From Siderastrea siderea (taxonomy: Eukaryota > Cnidaria > Anthozoa > Scleractinia > Rhizangiidae), in the NCBI GenBank assembly GCA_964030785.1, contig OZ034968.1, positions 35,357,186-35,421,185 of the forward strand: a DNA stretch of 64,000 bases, read 5' to 3'. Shown piece after piece: positions 11,355 to 23,475 of the stretch (position 1 is the first letter of the stretch; the number at the start of each line of letters is the position of its first letter). The notes beneath the pieces were generated by a model. The model saw nothing but the letters and a program-made list of their open reading frames with translations. It searched no databases and was not told the DNA's origin. Made by a program: the position numbers and the translations under genes.

Positions 11355-13140
11355 TAAAAACTGGACTAGGTATATTGGATTTCTAGCATTTTGATTGGCT
11401 GAACGGAGCTAGGCTATCAGCTCATATACCTGCCGCGACCAAATATGGTCAATGAACACTCAACAGACACTCAACAACAAAGTGAGCTGAAAGTTTTTTC
11501 CTCGCGAGCAACCCGGCGAGAAAAATGGACGAGAAAAATCACTTGGCAGCGAATTTAAATTAAGCAGAAATTCCAACAGCGTCACCAACAAGCATCACCA
11601 ACAGCGTCGTCTAACACAAGTAAAAATTGTTTGAAGAAACTGTGCAGAAATGGAAATTTAAGCATAAAGCGTTGTGTTCACAATTAATTTCTTCCATCGA
11701 TCGTCACGTCGATCATTGAAATTGAGCAAACGGTAGGTTTTATCAGGAAGGCTTTCCACCTCAAAATATCAAGACAAGACATAAAATAAAACACAATGGA
11801 ATGGGGCAGGAGCATTTAAGTAAAACTATCACACATTCATGGCAAGTCGGTGCGAAAATCACGAATCAGTCCAAACAAGTACTAAACAAAATACAGCTGC
11901 AAACTACCAAGAAGGAAGGAAGGGCGAGACTTTTTTCGGCTTTACACACGCAAAATTGACACTGGTTTACCTGCACTCGTTGTAGCTCTGTGTTCCAACA
12001 GGTCCAAATGCTCAGATAGAAATCGGATGCTACGTAAACGGAGTTGAATCGCTTTTCCAGTTGTTTGAATGTTGTTTTTACCATTCCGTCCGCAACCTCT
12101 AAACCGAGAACAACTGCATTTTGCGCTTTACATTTAACAAACAATGATGGTGAATTCTAATGTTCCTCGCTACAGTAATCTTGGTTCTGAGCTGCATAGA
12201 AATTACCTCTTCAAGTTCAAATTTGTTGTCTTCAGTTCGATCAAACACGCACATGATAGCTCCGTTGTGCGAACAGATTACAAACTTGTTCAGTTTCAAC
12301 TCCAGCAGTTAATGTGGTGAAATTGTACAGCTTCAATCCGCTTTGAACGAGATTACAACAATGTCTCAGGAAAAATCAAACATGTACCATATTTCAGAGC
12401 TGATAATTAGAAGATTTTTCTCCAAAACTTGTGCTACTTTGTTCACTTTCGAGCACTTTTCATTGATTCATTCAGCTTTGCAATGAAACGCTGCAACACT
12501 TCGCAAGGTTTTGGCGCCTTTTTCGTTCAGTCATGTGATCGATTCTTGTTCCGTTTAAATTTCTTTTCTCATTTTTCCCGTTCTTTCCTCATTTTTTTTT
12601 AAACAGTGGTTAAGTTTTTAATAAAACAATTATTCTACTCGGGCTTGCTGGATATCAAATGATTATAACCAACTCGGCGCTACGCGCCTCGTTGGTTATC
12701 TATCATTCGATATCCAGCGCGCCCTCGTAGAATAATTGTTAAAGATACATTTTTTTCTTTTTTTAACTCCAAGGCTTACAGGTTACGCTATGCGCCCTGT
12801 GTAGCTAGTTTAGCTTTTAGCATACAGACGTGAATTCTGCTATAATAATAATAATAATAATAACAATAATAATAATAATAATAATAATAACTGTCTCGCT
12901 AATCGCCCGCGCAAGTACAGCAAGGACGCAGCTCGACAAGGTCGGACCGAAAGCATATATATAGGCGCCGCTGGCAGTCGCTGTACGGTCCATGCATGAC
13001 CTATGAGCACAGCCAACAGCCAGCTCGAATAAGCTGCGTGTCGGGTTTTGTTGAGGGAGGAAAACCGAAGTACCCGGAGAAAAACCCTCGGAGCAGGGTC
13101 GAGAACCAACTGAACACAAACTCAGCCCACATAGGACTGA
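11190..13140. mobile_element. Compound insertion in copy 1 (microsatellites plus MITE-like ends)
   Basis: Copy 2 lacks everything between the AACA(C/T)TTGT block (11182 and 44417) and the CACAGA block (13151 and 44432). The insert starts with (AAT)n at 11199-11248 and (TA)n at 11296-11351. It contains a hairpin pair at about 12625-12742 (ACAATTATTCTAC... and ...GTAGAATAATTGT around GATATC arms) and ends with another (AAT)n at 12842-12890. Minus frames at 11866-12299 have no recognised domain. Confidence 0.65.
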
Positions 13141-13385
13141 GGACCTCACCCACAGAGTCAAAGAAAGAACAGCCTCAAAAGCCGTACATGAAAGTACTGC
13201 TTGCTATATTTTAGTCGAAAGCTCAAAATGTGGGATTTCACCCACAGCCTCAGATTGCATAGTGCAACACCTTGAAGTCCTACTTTTTCTCTTATACAGT
13301 TACAATTTTAGCAGTAAATAAAAACACCAAACCTTCCCCTTAAAATGGTCAGACAATGTAGGGTTTAAGAGGGGTGACTTTCACG

Positions 13386-13646
13386 TAGCCTGAGAAAACA
13401 GCCGACGTTTCGCGAGGTCGCCACTTGAGTCCTCGCAAAACGACGTCTGAGTAACGAGCACAGAAATTCCATACTGATGGTAGTGCTTCTGATTGGTTGG
13501 AATTTTCTTTCAACCAATCGGAAGCACTACCAAGATCTGGGTAGAGACACGTCATCAGTACGGAATTTCTGCTCTCGTTACTCAGACGTCGTTTTGCGAG
13601 GGCTCAATTGGCGACCTCGTGAAACGTCGGCTGTTTTCTCAGGCTA
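13386..13646. mobile_element. MITE with 9-bp target duplication, copy-1-specific
   Basis: Near-perfect inverted ends TAGCCTGAGAAAACAGCCGA and its complement bound a 261-bp palindromic element. Direct 9-bp repeats ACTTTCACG lie at 13377-13385 and 13647-13655. Copy 2 has a single ACTTTCACG (about 44661) and no element, so the insertion is clean. A 9-bp duplication is typical of Mutator-like (MULE) elements. Confidence 0.88.
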
Positions 13647-14215
13647 ACTTTCACGCCATGTGTTATTTTTTTAGGAATTCCAGGAGGCTAGCGTGGTGTT
13701 TTTGGGACCTGTTGGTTCCTGTTCATTTTGCTTGTCCGTTCGTTTCTTGAAATTCCAGCTGTAATTTTGTTTGTTCATATTTTCTTTCGCATTCTGTTGT
13801 TTTCCCCTCTCGATAGGCCTTTCGCATTATCACTCTTAGCATATATAACACAATTTTTTTTTGCAACAACACTACAAGTCATCTAAAGAAAACATTCAAA
13901 TTGATTTACTAAAACCACAATCTTAGGATAATACAATTATATACTTTCATCTATTAAAATGCCGTTTGTTAACATTTATTCTTAAATCACTCTCTTGCGT
14001 GTGTTGTGGGTTGATTCTGTTTGCGATCTGGTTTATTTGCTTCCTTTTTATGAATTTTGTTTCAAATTATCATAACTCACGATAATAAGTGCTAGAAAGA
14101 GGAGAAAGAATAAAACCAAAAATTTTAAACCATAAGATGAAATCAGGTATCCAGGCAACAAGAGACGGAAAAGAGGGAGTGCAACAGTGAAGTAAAAAAA
14201 TAAAAAATAAAAATA

Positions 14216-14375
14216 ACCGTCTCATTAACCGACGGTATAATTTCTCGTAGTGCAATTTGTAATAGATTGTGTAATCTTCGCAGTGTAGCTTGTAAACTTA
14301 TAACACTCTGTAATTAACCATGTGTGTTTATAAATAAAGTATGTATTAAAAAATAGTAATAATAATTTTTTAAAA
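14216..14375 (+). mobile_element. Short retroposon-like insertion, copy-1-specific
   Basis: About 160 bp absent from copy 2, ending AAATAAAGTATGTATTAAAAAA, which resembles a polyadenylated 3' tail. No internal promoter boxes were seen, so the class is uncertain. Confidence 0.4.
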
Positions 14376-14510
14376 AACCGCGTAATTTCACGTTTGTTTG
14401 ATTAAAAAAAAGCAAACTTCTAAAAAAATTGATACGCCATTCGTGAGTTTAATGTTCACGGAGTTAAGATAGCCTATTCTGTTAACAAAGCAACCGATAT
14501 CTAAAGCAGC

Positions 14511-14735
14511 CTTCACACGTCAAACTAATGTTGGCCAACTCGTGTCGGCAAACTCAAAATTGGTGTGTGTGAACGACACAACAACATGTTGGCAAACTGT
14601 TGGCGAAAAATAGAACTTGTCTCTATTCTCGCCAACAGTTTGCCAACTTGTTGTTGTGTCGTTCACACACACCAATTTGAGTTTGCCAACACGAGTTGGC
14701 CAACATTAGTTTGACGTGTGAAGGCCACACAAGAC
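14511..14735. mobile_element. Long palindromic MITE, copy-1-specific
   Basis: Arms of about 100 bp starting CCTTCACACGTCAAACTAAT and mirrored at the right end, with a short ATAGAACTTGTCTCTATT loop. The whole element can form one hairpin. It is absent from copy 2 near 45400. Confidence 0.85.
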
Positions 14736-14857
14736 CATTGAATATAAGTTTCCATAATGGTGTTTCGGTTCCTATTAGCTTCTCGGAAAAAATGTACAGA
14801 TTTTCGCGCAAATCCTAACCATTACAGCTCACCGCTGTCTCCTCTGTTTTCAAAAAA

Positions 14858-15298
14858 TCAATAAAATGGAAAGGTTGAAAAGTATCCTTTTGCTGGAATA
14901 ATCTCATAGGCTTTCAGAACAGTGCGTTCGTATTGTGCCCTCATCGATTCAGACTGTTCAGTGCTTACACAGCAACTGTCTGACACCCTTTCAGTCGATA
15001 ACAGATCATGCAATATTTCGGTCATCGAGTTGGTTCTACTTCCTCCACTTATGTTACTGGACACAACAAAGACATCACGTCCCTTGGTGGACACAGGAAC
15101 GATGTCATAAGCCTTTAAGACAGCGTTCTCGTATTGTGTGCGGGAACTGTAAGAAGGTCGTTCCATCGCAGGGTGACTCTTTCGTTCCTTGCTGGTCGGG
15201 TTGTGTTCACTGCTTTCTAGGTTCCCTGTTTTCCTCTTTAACAAGACAAAAGCGGAACGGTGCTGTCTTCCATGGCTTGCCCTCTCCATGCTTAACAT
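14858..15298 (-). CDS. ORF A1, duplicate of ORF A2, possibly decaying
   Basis: Frame of 147 codons from ATG 15298 (conserved-position ATG at 15289). It has the same order of blocks as A2: HRSAFVLLKRK, QYENAVLKAYDIVPVS, VFVVSS, and QYERTVLKAYEIIPAKG. Several positions that are invariant in the other members are changed here (Y to S and S to L in the first block, G to D in the first motif, K to N in the SSK block). That suggests relaxed constraint after duplication. Upstream it keeps about 57 bp that are deleted in A2. No stop or frameshift was seen. Confidence 0.4.
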   Translation of the reverse strand: MLSMERASHGRQHRSAFVLLKRKTGNLESSEHNPTSKERKSHPAMERPSYSSRTQYENAVLKAYDIVPVSTKGRDVFVVSSNISGGSRTNSMTEILHDLLSTERVSDSCCVSTEQSESMRAQYERTVLKAYEIIPAKGYFSTFPFY

Positions 15299-16800
15299 TT
15301 TTGGTTCACGAGATTCTTGGCAAGGTAGAACGACTAGTTTGAAAATAAAAATTTCTATTGTATCCACACGAGTAGTCGAACATTAAAATAATTGCCCATA
15401 GAGCTGAATGACGTAAGGAAGACCTTGCTGGTATTAAATTCAAACCAAGCCCTTACTCAACTGATACAACTTACGCAATCAACTCGCAGCTGTATGGCGA
15501 AGTGTTGTTTGTTTGTTTCTTAAGATAAATACGTCATCACTATCTCATCAAGTATTTTATCCAGATATAGCCCTGAAACTACGGGGGGCCTGGGTTCGAA
15601 AGTTTAAAATTGACGTAACAGAAAAATTAATCGGTCACATAAAAGATCATCTTCATTGGCAAGACTGCCAAATTTGGCCATGTAAATCCAGCAAAAAGCA
15701 GGCTTTTAAACCTCCGCAAATTAAGAGTTAAGTAGAGTGAGCAAGGGCAAACCCAATACTTTTATCAAGAGATTCGGAAACCGTACCTTTACTTGCTGTT
15801 TGTTTAATCATGCTCAAAATTGGAAATTACCAAATCATAACTGATCTCTCACCAAGTGGGCTTTACTTTGCAGTCACATTAATTTGAAACATTGGAGACC
15901 AGCCCTTCTCAGAACTACTCCCAGCCGCACGATTACACTTATCATTCGTTCGTTCGTTCGTTAATTGACTTGTTCGTTCCTTGGAATCTCAGATTTTCAT
16001 TTTTTTTTAATTCCTTTCTTCTCAATCTGTTGTTTTTTACCGTATCGATTTTAATTCATTTGAATTGGCAGTGATAGTCTTGCGATTACAATCTTTGTGG
16101 ATTATTTCATACAGAACCGTTGGTTTTTCCACCAGCAAATACGTATCATCGGGACGGCAGAACAGTACATACAGTTTTCTAGTGACAACAATATAGATCC
16201 CTTATAAATCAACTTTCTTACCATGTAAGTAGCATATAATATTTTTGCGTATTTATTGCGGTTTAAAATTGTTTTCGACTTGATTTATAAATTTTTCTTT
16301 GTTTTTATCTACTTTGAGGTTATCATAATTTATCACAATAAACATGCGACAGGGGAAAATAGAATTAAATCAAAAGATTGCAGTACAAAATGTAATTTAC
16401 GTACATATACGAGTAAGGCAGCGAAGTAAAAACTCAAAGAAAAGTTAAGAAAAACAGGAAGGTTGACGTTTGCTCCTTGAAAACAAAATGCAGTCCTTTG
16501 AGTCTGAGATAACGTTAACATTATTCAGTAACATTCTTGACACTAACACCTACAGCAGGATATTTTGTTAACACTCAACAAACATCTTTAAATACTGTAC
16601 ATTTGTAAGATTAAACATTACAACAACAAATATATTATGACACAAAAAGATACGTCGGAGGTTATCCCCGTCGTGCATTCTTTTCTTTAAGTAAAGAACT
16701 TGAAGTTATGATAGTAGCGAAGGTTAAAAAACTCATCTTGAGTTTTACGACTACATTTTTTGACAACAGAATATTACTGAGCAAAAGGCCACCTATTAAA

Positions 16801-17187
16801 TCAACGGAATTGAGAGGTACAAAAGCAGCCTTGGGCGGGAACAATTCCATAGGCTTTCAAAACAGCTTGTTCGTATTCTTTCCTTCCCCACTCAGGCTGT
16901 TCAGTGGTTGAGCGTTTAGTCGATGACAGATTATGCCATTTGTCGGCCATCGAGTTCGATTTATTTCCTACAATTTTCTTGCTGGAAAGGACAAAGTGAC
17001 TACGTTCCTTTCTGGCCACAGGGACGATGCCGTAAGCTTGCAAAACATGGTTTTCAGACCAATCCTTTGCTTCCTTGTCAATCGTTTGCTTTCTCATGTC
17101 GTTTTCACTTCTTTCTGGATAACCTGTTTTTTCCCTTGACAAGACAAAGGCGTAACAACGTTGTCCGTAGTGGCTTGCATCCCCCAT
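16801..17187 (-). CDS. ORF B1, duplicate of ORF B2
   Basis: Frame of 128 residues from ATG 17187. About eight amino-acid differences from B2 were seen by eye. Two of them depart from the family consensus (QRCYAF for HRYAF, PERSEN for PESSEN), while B2 keeps it. Both twin motifs are intact (VLQAYGIVPVARKERS and EYEQAVLKAYGIVPAQG). It shares with B2 the one-base deletion upstream of the ATG. The function is unknown. Confidence 0.4.
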   Translation of the reverse strand: MGDASHYGQRCYAFVLSREKTGYPERSENDMRKQTIDKEAKDWSENHVLQAYGIVPVARKERSHFVLSSKKIVGNKSNSMADKWHNLSSTKRSTTEQPEWGRKEYEQAVLKAYGIVPAQGCFCTSQFR

Positions 17188-18899
17188 CTTTTCGAGCGTT
17201 CGAGCTTCAGACAAGTAGAATTGCCAGCTGGAAGATAGCAGTTTCCGGTTGTGTTGAGGCGATTTGTAACTTCTAGCCCAAACGAAATCAGTTTAATGGA
17301 ATCGTCCGCATGCAGGTTACGCAAGCTTGTTCTTTATGCAACTCGAAATTATACCCGGGATTATGCCAAATTATGCCGATAATTAGCTTATGCACTAAGG
17401 AAACCCTATCTCGGTATTAATTGAATACCCATCCACATGCAGGTAAGCCAATTTGTTCTTCGCCGATAATAAACTAGGATTTGCCGATGAAAGTACAAAT
17501 AACACCGATGATAATACAAATTATACCTATGATTATCCAAATTAAATGTTTTCAATGAACCGGCAAGTACCCAGGAGCTAATGCAGTAAGAACACTCTTT
17601 TGGGAATGAAAATCACATTAAGTCGGCACTACGTTCCTACACCGTCGTAATTAAATTGTAGCTGTATGGTGCGGTGTTGTTTGTTTCTTTTGCTTAAGGT
17701 CTTGTTACCTTACGACGAAGACACCGGCATGTAACAGTAAATGTCGACAGATAGAGAGGCAACCCAGTGGTTACTGTACAGTGATGTACACTAGTATAGT
17801 GTGCACAGCATAGTGTCAACGAGTTTAGTGTATCGCTGTATGTTAGTTTAGTTCTGTTCGGAAGAGTTCAGATTATATTCGTAAGCGCTCGAGGTAACTT
17901 CGGTAATCTCCGGAGGTCTTTGCAATCTTCTAAAGTGCACGGGCTAACGTCACCTGCCTTCGGGTGCTCACAGGATCAAAAGTTCTTAAAGATTATCGCT
18001 AACTTCTGGAAAATATATTTAGCCAAAACTATTAATGTACATTTCTTCACGTTTTTGGTATTCGTACCGTTCTGAGAAAAAAATAACTGTTGAAGAAAAT
18101 AACTCTCACAAGATCCGCGCGTACGCAAACCCAGTGAATACCGAAAAATAAATAACACATTTATTATAACAAATAACAAATTTGAATTAGAATGAAAGTA
18201 ATATTATGCCAAAAAATACGACCCCACTCTAACAAATGACAGAACCATGAGAAAGAAGCTGTCCTGAACAATAGTGTTCTTTAATTTAAAAGTTTTTGTT
18301 TACAGGAGAAGCAATCCATGACAAAGTAAACTACGATCAGGCTCTACTTTCGTTTCGCTTGGTGACCACAGGAAACGCCAAACGAAATTTTAGAGGGCGC
18401 CCCACATTAGACAATAAGAAGAGAAAGCTGGAAAATTAGGCCCGATTGCAGGTTAAATGACGAAGAATTGGTGCGCCACATGGAAGAGCGTCTAAAAATT
18501 AGCATCCTTTGGCAAGAGGGTGAGCATTTGAATAAGAAATTTTAATGCAGTGTTTGGAAATTTCTGTGAAGATAAAAGGAAAAAGTTTTGAACTGTTACA
18601 GCTGAAAGAGTATTCACTAACTTTCTCGACTCTACCGCTCAAACCAACCGATGTCTTGAAGTTTCAAATATTTTTTCTCACATTAAACATAAAATTTTAC
18701 CGTGGAACTTGAAGAAAGGAACTTGAGAAGGCTAACCTAGGGACAGGAGTGAAGCCAAAAACAATCACTAAAATAGAAAAATTTTAGGTTGTTGTTAGCT
18801 TCCGTTAAAAATGCACCGATTCTTTCACCAAAATCCTCGCCTTTACCGCTTGCAGCCAGCTGTCTATTTTGCTAATACATTAACCAAACGGAAATGTTC

Positions 18900-19421
18900 C
18901 TAAGTATCCTTGGGCAGAACAATCCCATAGGCTTTTAAAACAGAGTATTGGTATTGTAAGCGACAACTGTCTGACGCCCCCTCGATGGACAACAGACCAC
19001 GCAATATTCCGGCGATCGCGTTTGTTTTACTTTCTCCATTTTTCTTACTCGATAGGACAAAGTCACAACGTTCCATTCTGGCCACAGGGACGATACCGTA
19101 AGCTTTCAGAACAGCGTTTGCGTATTGTATGCGAGAATGGTGAAAAGGTTGTTTCACCGCGAACCCATCTTTTGCTTCCTTGTTCACCGGGTAGTTTTCG
19201 CTGCTTGGAGGCTTACCAGCATTTTTCCTTGACAAGATGCAAGCGTAACGACGTTGTCTGTTATGGCTTGTACCCTCCACCTCTTTAAGAGTTCGAAGCT
19301 TTAGAGAGATAGAAATTCTACTTTGAAAATCGCAGTTTTCGATTGTGTCGAGACTTGTAGCACGTAACCCAGACGAAATCAGTTGACCAAATTTGTCCGC
19401 TTGGGCAGGTTTGGCAGGCAA
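18900..19421 (-). pseudogene. ORF C1, duplicate of ORF C2 with lost start codon
   Basis: The 173-codon open frame matches C2 along its length, including QYANAVLKAYGIVPVARMER and QYQYSVLKAYGIVLPKD. The ATG at the conserved start position of C2 is GTG here (context AAAGAGGTGGAGG against CAAGAGATGCAGG), and no other in-frame ATG precedes the first motif. If the conserved ATG is the real start, C1 can no longer make the full protein. If the family is an internal exon, the change would be a harmless missense. Confidence 0.4.
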
Positions 19422-22400
19422 ATAGAAATTATACCAAAATTATCAAAAATAATTATTCTTTTAGTAATTCGTTTGAGAATTATCAAAATTAGCCTATGAC
19501 GTAAGAAAATTGTATCTGGGTATTAATTTAGACTAATCTACATGCAGGTAAGGCAAATGAATTTGTTCTTCGCCAAAAATACTGTAAGTTATATCGATGA
19601 TAGTAATAATAATACAGATAATTATGTAAATTAATTGTCGACATTGTAGAGGTAATTATCCATATTAGCTAATGACGTGGAAACACCCTTTCTGGGTATT
19701 AAAATCATATCAATTCTACACCAACCGAGGAGGTGCGTTCTGGACTTACGTAATTACCTCATAGATGAATGGCACAGTGTTGTTTGTTTTTTAGCATAAT
19801 GGCTGCTATTACCTTATGATGTAATAAGCAGTAAATGGCGACAAAAGAGAATATGGTAGTTACAAAGTAGTAGGGTGCAGTGTCCTACAGTACAGAAAAA
19901 CTATAAACGAGTTTAGGGTGTCGCTGTGTTTAGTTTGTTAACGTTCGGGAGAGTAAGGATGAGCTTCGGAGATGCTCGAGTTACCTTCGGAAACCTCTGG
20001 ACGTCTTCACACCTGCGGAAGACCTTCGGCAACTTTCGCAAATTTTCAGAAAATATATTTACATACAAATATCGCTGTATATTTGTGAGCATTTACGGGA
20101 TTTGTACTGTTCTGACAAAAAGTGTTAAAAAAATAACTCGCAAAAGATCCGCGGGTATAAAAATAAATAAGAAAAATAAATAAATAGATAAATAAATATT
20201 TTAGTTATTTATTTAATAACTTTCTTTTTTATACCTCGCAAATTATGCTCAAAGTACGATACTTAGCAAAATACCATACTATATATGTATATTTAGGCGT
20301 GGGACCGTGAACAGCATTAAAATTGACTAAAACCCATTAAAAGTATGGTCTTAATAGCACATTGTTTGTAGGGATCTAAATCGTAGTGACTCATTTTAAT
20401 ACGAACCTTGGTGATTTCGTGTGACATTCGATCTCGCTCCAACTCCACAGTTTTTAAGCGTGTTCTACAAGGAAATGAACGAACATGAATAAGTGAATTT
20501 GACAACACAAAAAAGGCAAAAAGAGGCAAACAAAACCTGTTGTTGTCTAAAGGGTTACAAATACTATTGGCCCACCAGATAAGTAGTGGAGAGGCGGTAG
20601 TGGTTTCAGATTTTTGAGATTTTTCTTTGCTTCATCGCAGTTGTTAAAATCCTTTCGATGCTAAAAGTCACAATCCTCCGCAGGCAAGGCTGTTAGCTGT
20701 AACTCCCGGATGCACGCTCGCGTTTATATTTCAAAATCCTCAAAGGGGAATTATCTTCAAGCTTGTCTCAGATTGCCTATATGCCTAACTCACTGTTCAC
20801 AAGTTAGTTTCCCTCCATAATTGGCCCGTTTACGACCGTATCTAGCCTATCATTGACTGTCGTCCCATCCATTGGGAGAAAATCAGTACTCCTAGTCACT
20901 TCATGCTATCGAAACCTTCACAGCGGTCAAACGCAAAAACCAACGTCACTTCTGGTCTTTCAGACCCTTGAAGTTTGAATCAGTTTGAAAGTTTACGAGC
21001 GCGAAGTTCGTACGAAAACGATGTATGTGTCCCGACAAAACTTGTGCATGACAGTCACTTCATTTTCAACACATACGCAACGTAAAAGCTAAAGTGAAAT
21101 TTTCGACATTCCTCTGTATTTTCCTCTGTAAAATTATGACGGGAACTGCGCACGCGTCGTGCGTTTGACCGCTGTGAAGACTGGCTCACTTATGACGCTA
21201 GATTGAACCTTGTGATCCTATCTAGAGGGAGAGTAAGCTAGCTGAGCGCTGAAATGAACTGTGATAAACTTACCGAAGCTCTACGTCTTCAGCAATCATT
21301 TTGTCATAATTCCTAAACTTTTCAAGAACTTCTTCACTTTCCTGAAACAAACGAAATAAGAAACAAGGGACATATACCAGGTCGTGTATTTCTGTCAGTC
21401 TCTTCCTTATGTCATAAAAAGGCATGGAAACGTCGTGAACTAAATTCAAGTCGTGCCCTGAGTTCACAGTTATAATAATTTGCAACGAATGATAGTAAAT
21501 CTAGTATCACTTACAGTATATGCGCCACAGATGTATCTAACCGACTGATGTATCTCACACGGTCCAACATTCGGTGAAAAACACATCGGTTTCCAACCAA
21601 TGATAATTAAAACCAAAACCTGAACTGTTTGAGCATATTTTACTATAGATTGAGTCTAACCCTGTACAAAATGCGCCTTTTGCCTTTTTGTCCAGCGGTC
21701 TTAATGAACTCGAAACTGTAAACTATTGACTGAAACAGTGATCATCTTATGAGCTTAGAAACAAGGATTTCAAGGATAATCCGCAGAACGGCGATCTTCT
21801 TATAACCTCAGAAAACAAGGGAAATCTATGACATACCATGTCACGTGGTAAATCCCCTGCCTGACCCATTTTTCTTAGCTGTCGCACCTCATGTAGCATC
21901 TCCTCTTTCTCGGACTCAAGAGTGGCCAACCGTAACCTACATAACAAAAACACAAACGAATACACTATGGGCAAGCTGGAAAGTGTGAGACAAGGAATTC
22001 AAGCGCAAAATTCTCCTTCTTTCTTGTCTCTACGCTTGTCAAAAGGCTGGAATAGCCACTGTAATGTGGCTTGTTCTTCAACGCTTTGCTATCTCGAGTA
22101 CAAGCCGGGATAAGAGGAATGGCACGAGTACAAGCCGGGATAAGAGGAATGGCATGATGATCCCATGTGCCTGAAACAACCTGAAGGGGCTCAAGGCTGT
22201 TCCCGATAACAAACGGACTCAACATTACCCAACCTGACCAATTTGGGTTATGAGGATCTTAGGGAGACAGCCACTTAAACTCGGCAATTCTATTTTTTTT
22301 TTCTTTGAAGTGTAGATAGCTCAACTTTTGAAAGGACTTGGTCTAGGCGGACTTGATTTGTCTGTTATTCTTGCTTTGTACTAATAAACGTGGTTTGTAG

Positions 22401-22984
22401 CAAGGCTTTCACAATGAGAAACGTGACGAAGTTGTTTGAATAAATAAGTTAAAGCTTATTCATTTCCGATAGCCGGTTATATAAAATCCGTCATACTGCG
22501 CGGATATGTACACAGAGCCACCAGGAAGTGCAAGCCAAAAACTTAACATGCCGCTTAGAGGTCTTATTACCGTTTTTTGTTATTTTTTTCTAAGTTACAG
22601 CATTTCAAATGAACAATTTCGAAAACTAAGTTTTACCAGTTTGAAATCTTAAGTTAACTTTTCAAACGGCAGATATCGGAGAGAAATGGAATCTTTCCCG
22701 CAAATTCAAGACATACTTCACTTTTTTCTGTGTGCCCGCCCGATACGACATTTTTGTGCCCCCAAAAACAAAGGTATTAATTTTTTACGTTAACTCTAGT
22801 CTTCTTTACGTAATGATCCGCCTGATACTCTAATGCAGTATAAGTGAAAGAAGAAGCGGAGTGTAAATAAATTACTTTTTCTAAAAACTTAACTAAAGAA
22901 CATCTTTGGTTTGACTCATCTGATTAGCCATAGAAAAGAAAGACTTTTAGCGGAAGTTGAAGTCTCTTTCGTGTGTCATCTTGG

Positions 22985-23475
22985 TGTTGTCAGGTACAGT
23001 TGGCATAGTGTCTTAAACTTGATCTTCTTTAGTAAATTGTTCTGCGAATTTCCAGAGACACCGAGCTGTCCCATTTCGGTAAGGTTCGTGGCGACAATTT
23101 CTGAGGCGGAAGTTGTAAAAATTAAAATAAATTAGTTTTTTTGTGGTAATTGAAAATTTTCCTGGCGAGAAAAATTAAAGGAGTAAAGGAAAAGAGAAAA
23201 TAAAATCATATTTCGGTTAAACAGTAATCAACGGGAAGAACATGACTATCCTTTGTCTGTTTAGATACCTGATTATCGAGACTGAAAGAAGTAATATTAG
23301 GTAACGGGGGATAATGCCTTGTGTGTAAATTTATTGAAATCAGATGCAATTAGCGTAGTGTCTTAAACGTGGTCTTCATTAGTAAACTGTTTGGAGAGTT
23401 GGAAGCCCCGAGCTATCCGTTTTAATGTGAGCGAAATGGCGACAATTTCTGCGGAGGAAGTGGTAAATTCCGGTC
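22985..23475. repeat. Degenerate direct repeat pair, about 355 bp apart
   Basis: Blocks at about 22995-23120 and 23345-23470 share GTGTCTTAAAC, TAGTAAA(T/C)TGTT, CGAGCT and GGCGACAATTTCTG. The rest of 22234-24440 shows no gene. Confidence 0.5.

Larger units (their letters stand above)
14858..20300 (-). repeat. Three tandem 2.1-kb paralogous units in the last intron (copy 1)
   Basis: ORFs A, B and C are parts of larger repeated units. A shared upstream landmark, containing GTGTTGTTTGTTT on the plus strand, falls near 15502, 17674 and 19777, giving periods of about 2.17 and 2.10 kb. A second shared block ending near 17925 and 19990 (AACGAGTTTAG...TCGCTGT...GTTCGG) links units B and C. The same arrangement occurs at about 45.5-50.9 kb in copy 2. 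The units are diverged, so this triplication is older than the segmental duplication. Confidence 0.7.
10811..21936 (-). pseudogene. CEP290: Duplicated, 5'-truncated CEP290 3' end (last four exons)
   Basis: A second copy of the final four CEP290 exons lies about 31 kb downstream of the intact ones in the same orientation: 21837-21936, 21274-21341, 20407-20464 and 10811-10975 (stop TAG). Splice sites, exon lengths (100, 68, 58 and 165 bp) and phases equal those of the intact copy, and there is no stop or frameshift. Compared with the intact copy by eye, the first exon differs only at three synonymous positions, the third is identical, and the last has five synonymous and two amino-acid changes, including Q to P in QLR(Q/P)LSRQFG. 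The 68-bp exon carries only amino-acid changes (N/S, L/F, T/R, D/E). The preceding exon (52981-53054) was not duplicated, so the copy has no visible 5' end. It could be a pseudogene or an alternative 3' end reached by splicing from exon 52981-53054. Confidence 0.85.
7395..22233. repeat. Segmental duplication copy 1 (CEP290 3' end block)
   Basis: The block aligns collinearly with 42205-52956. Shared landmarks include GGAAACTGAGGCAAGACACA (7408 and 42219), the terminal CEP290 exon, ORFs A, B and C, and three more CEP290 exons. The right edge is sharp: both copies read ACATTACCCAAC and then diverge (22233 and 52956). The left edge is near 7395 and 42205. Copy 1 is about 4 kb longer because it holds insertions absent from copy 2: 7602-8779, 9072-9716, about 10024-10281, about 11190-13140, 13386-13646, about 14216-14375 and about 14511-14735. 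By eye the non-inserted parts are highly similar, so the duplication is fairly recent. Confidence 0.9.

Noticed and set aside
12817..13161. Minus-strand frame ending in an isoleucine/leucine run
   Set aside because: The hydrophobic run is the translation of an (AAT)n microsatellite.
16923..17276. Plus-strand 117-codon frame antisense to ORF B, also open in copy 2 at 47543-47896
   Set aside because: It lies opposite the minus frame whose motifs and spacing are shared by ORFs A and C. The plus-frame peptides keep only the similarity imposed by the other strand.
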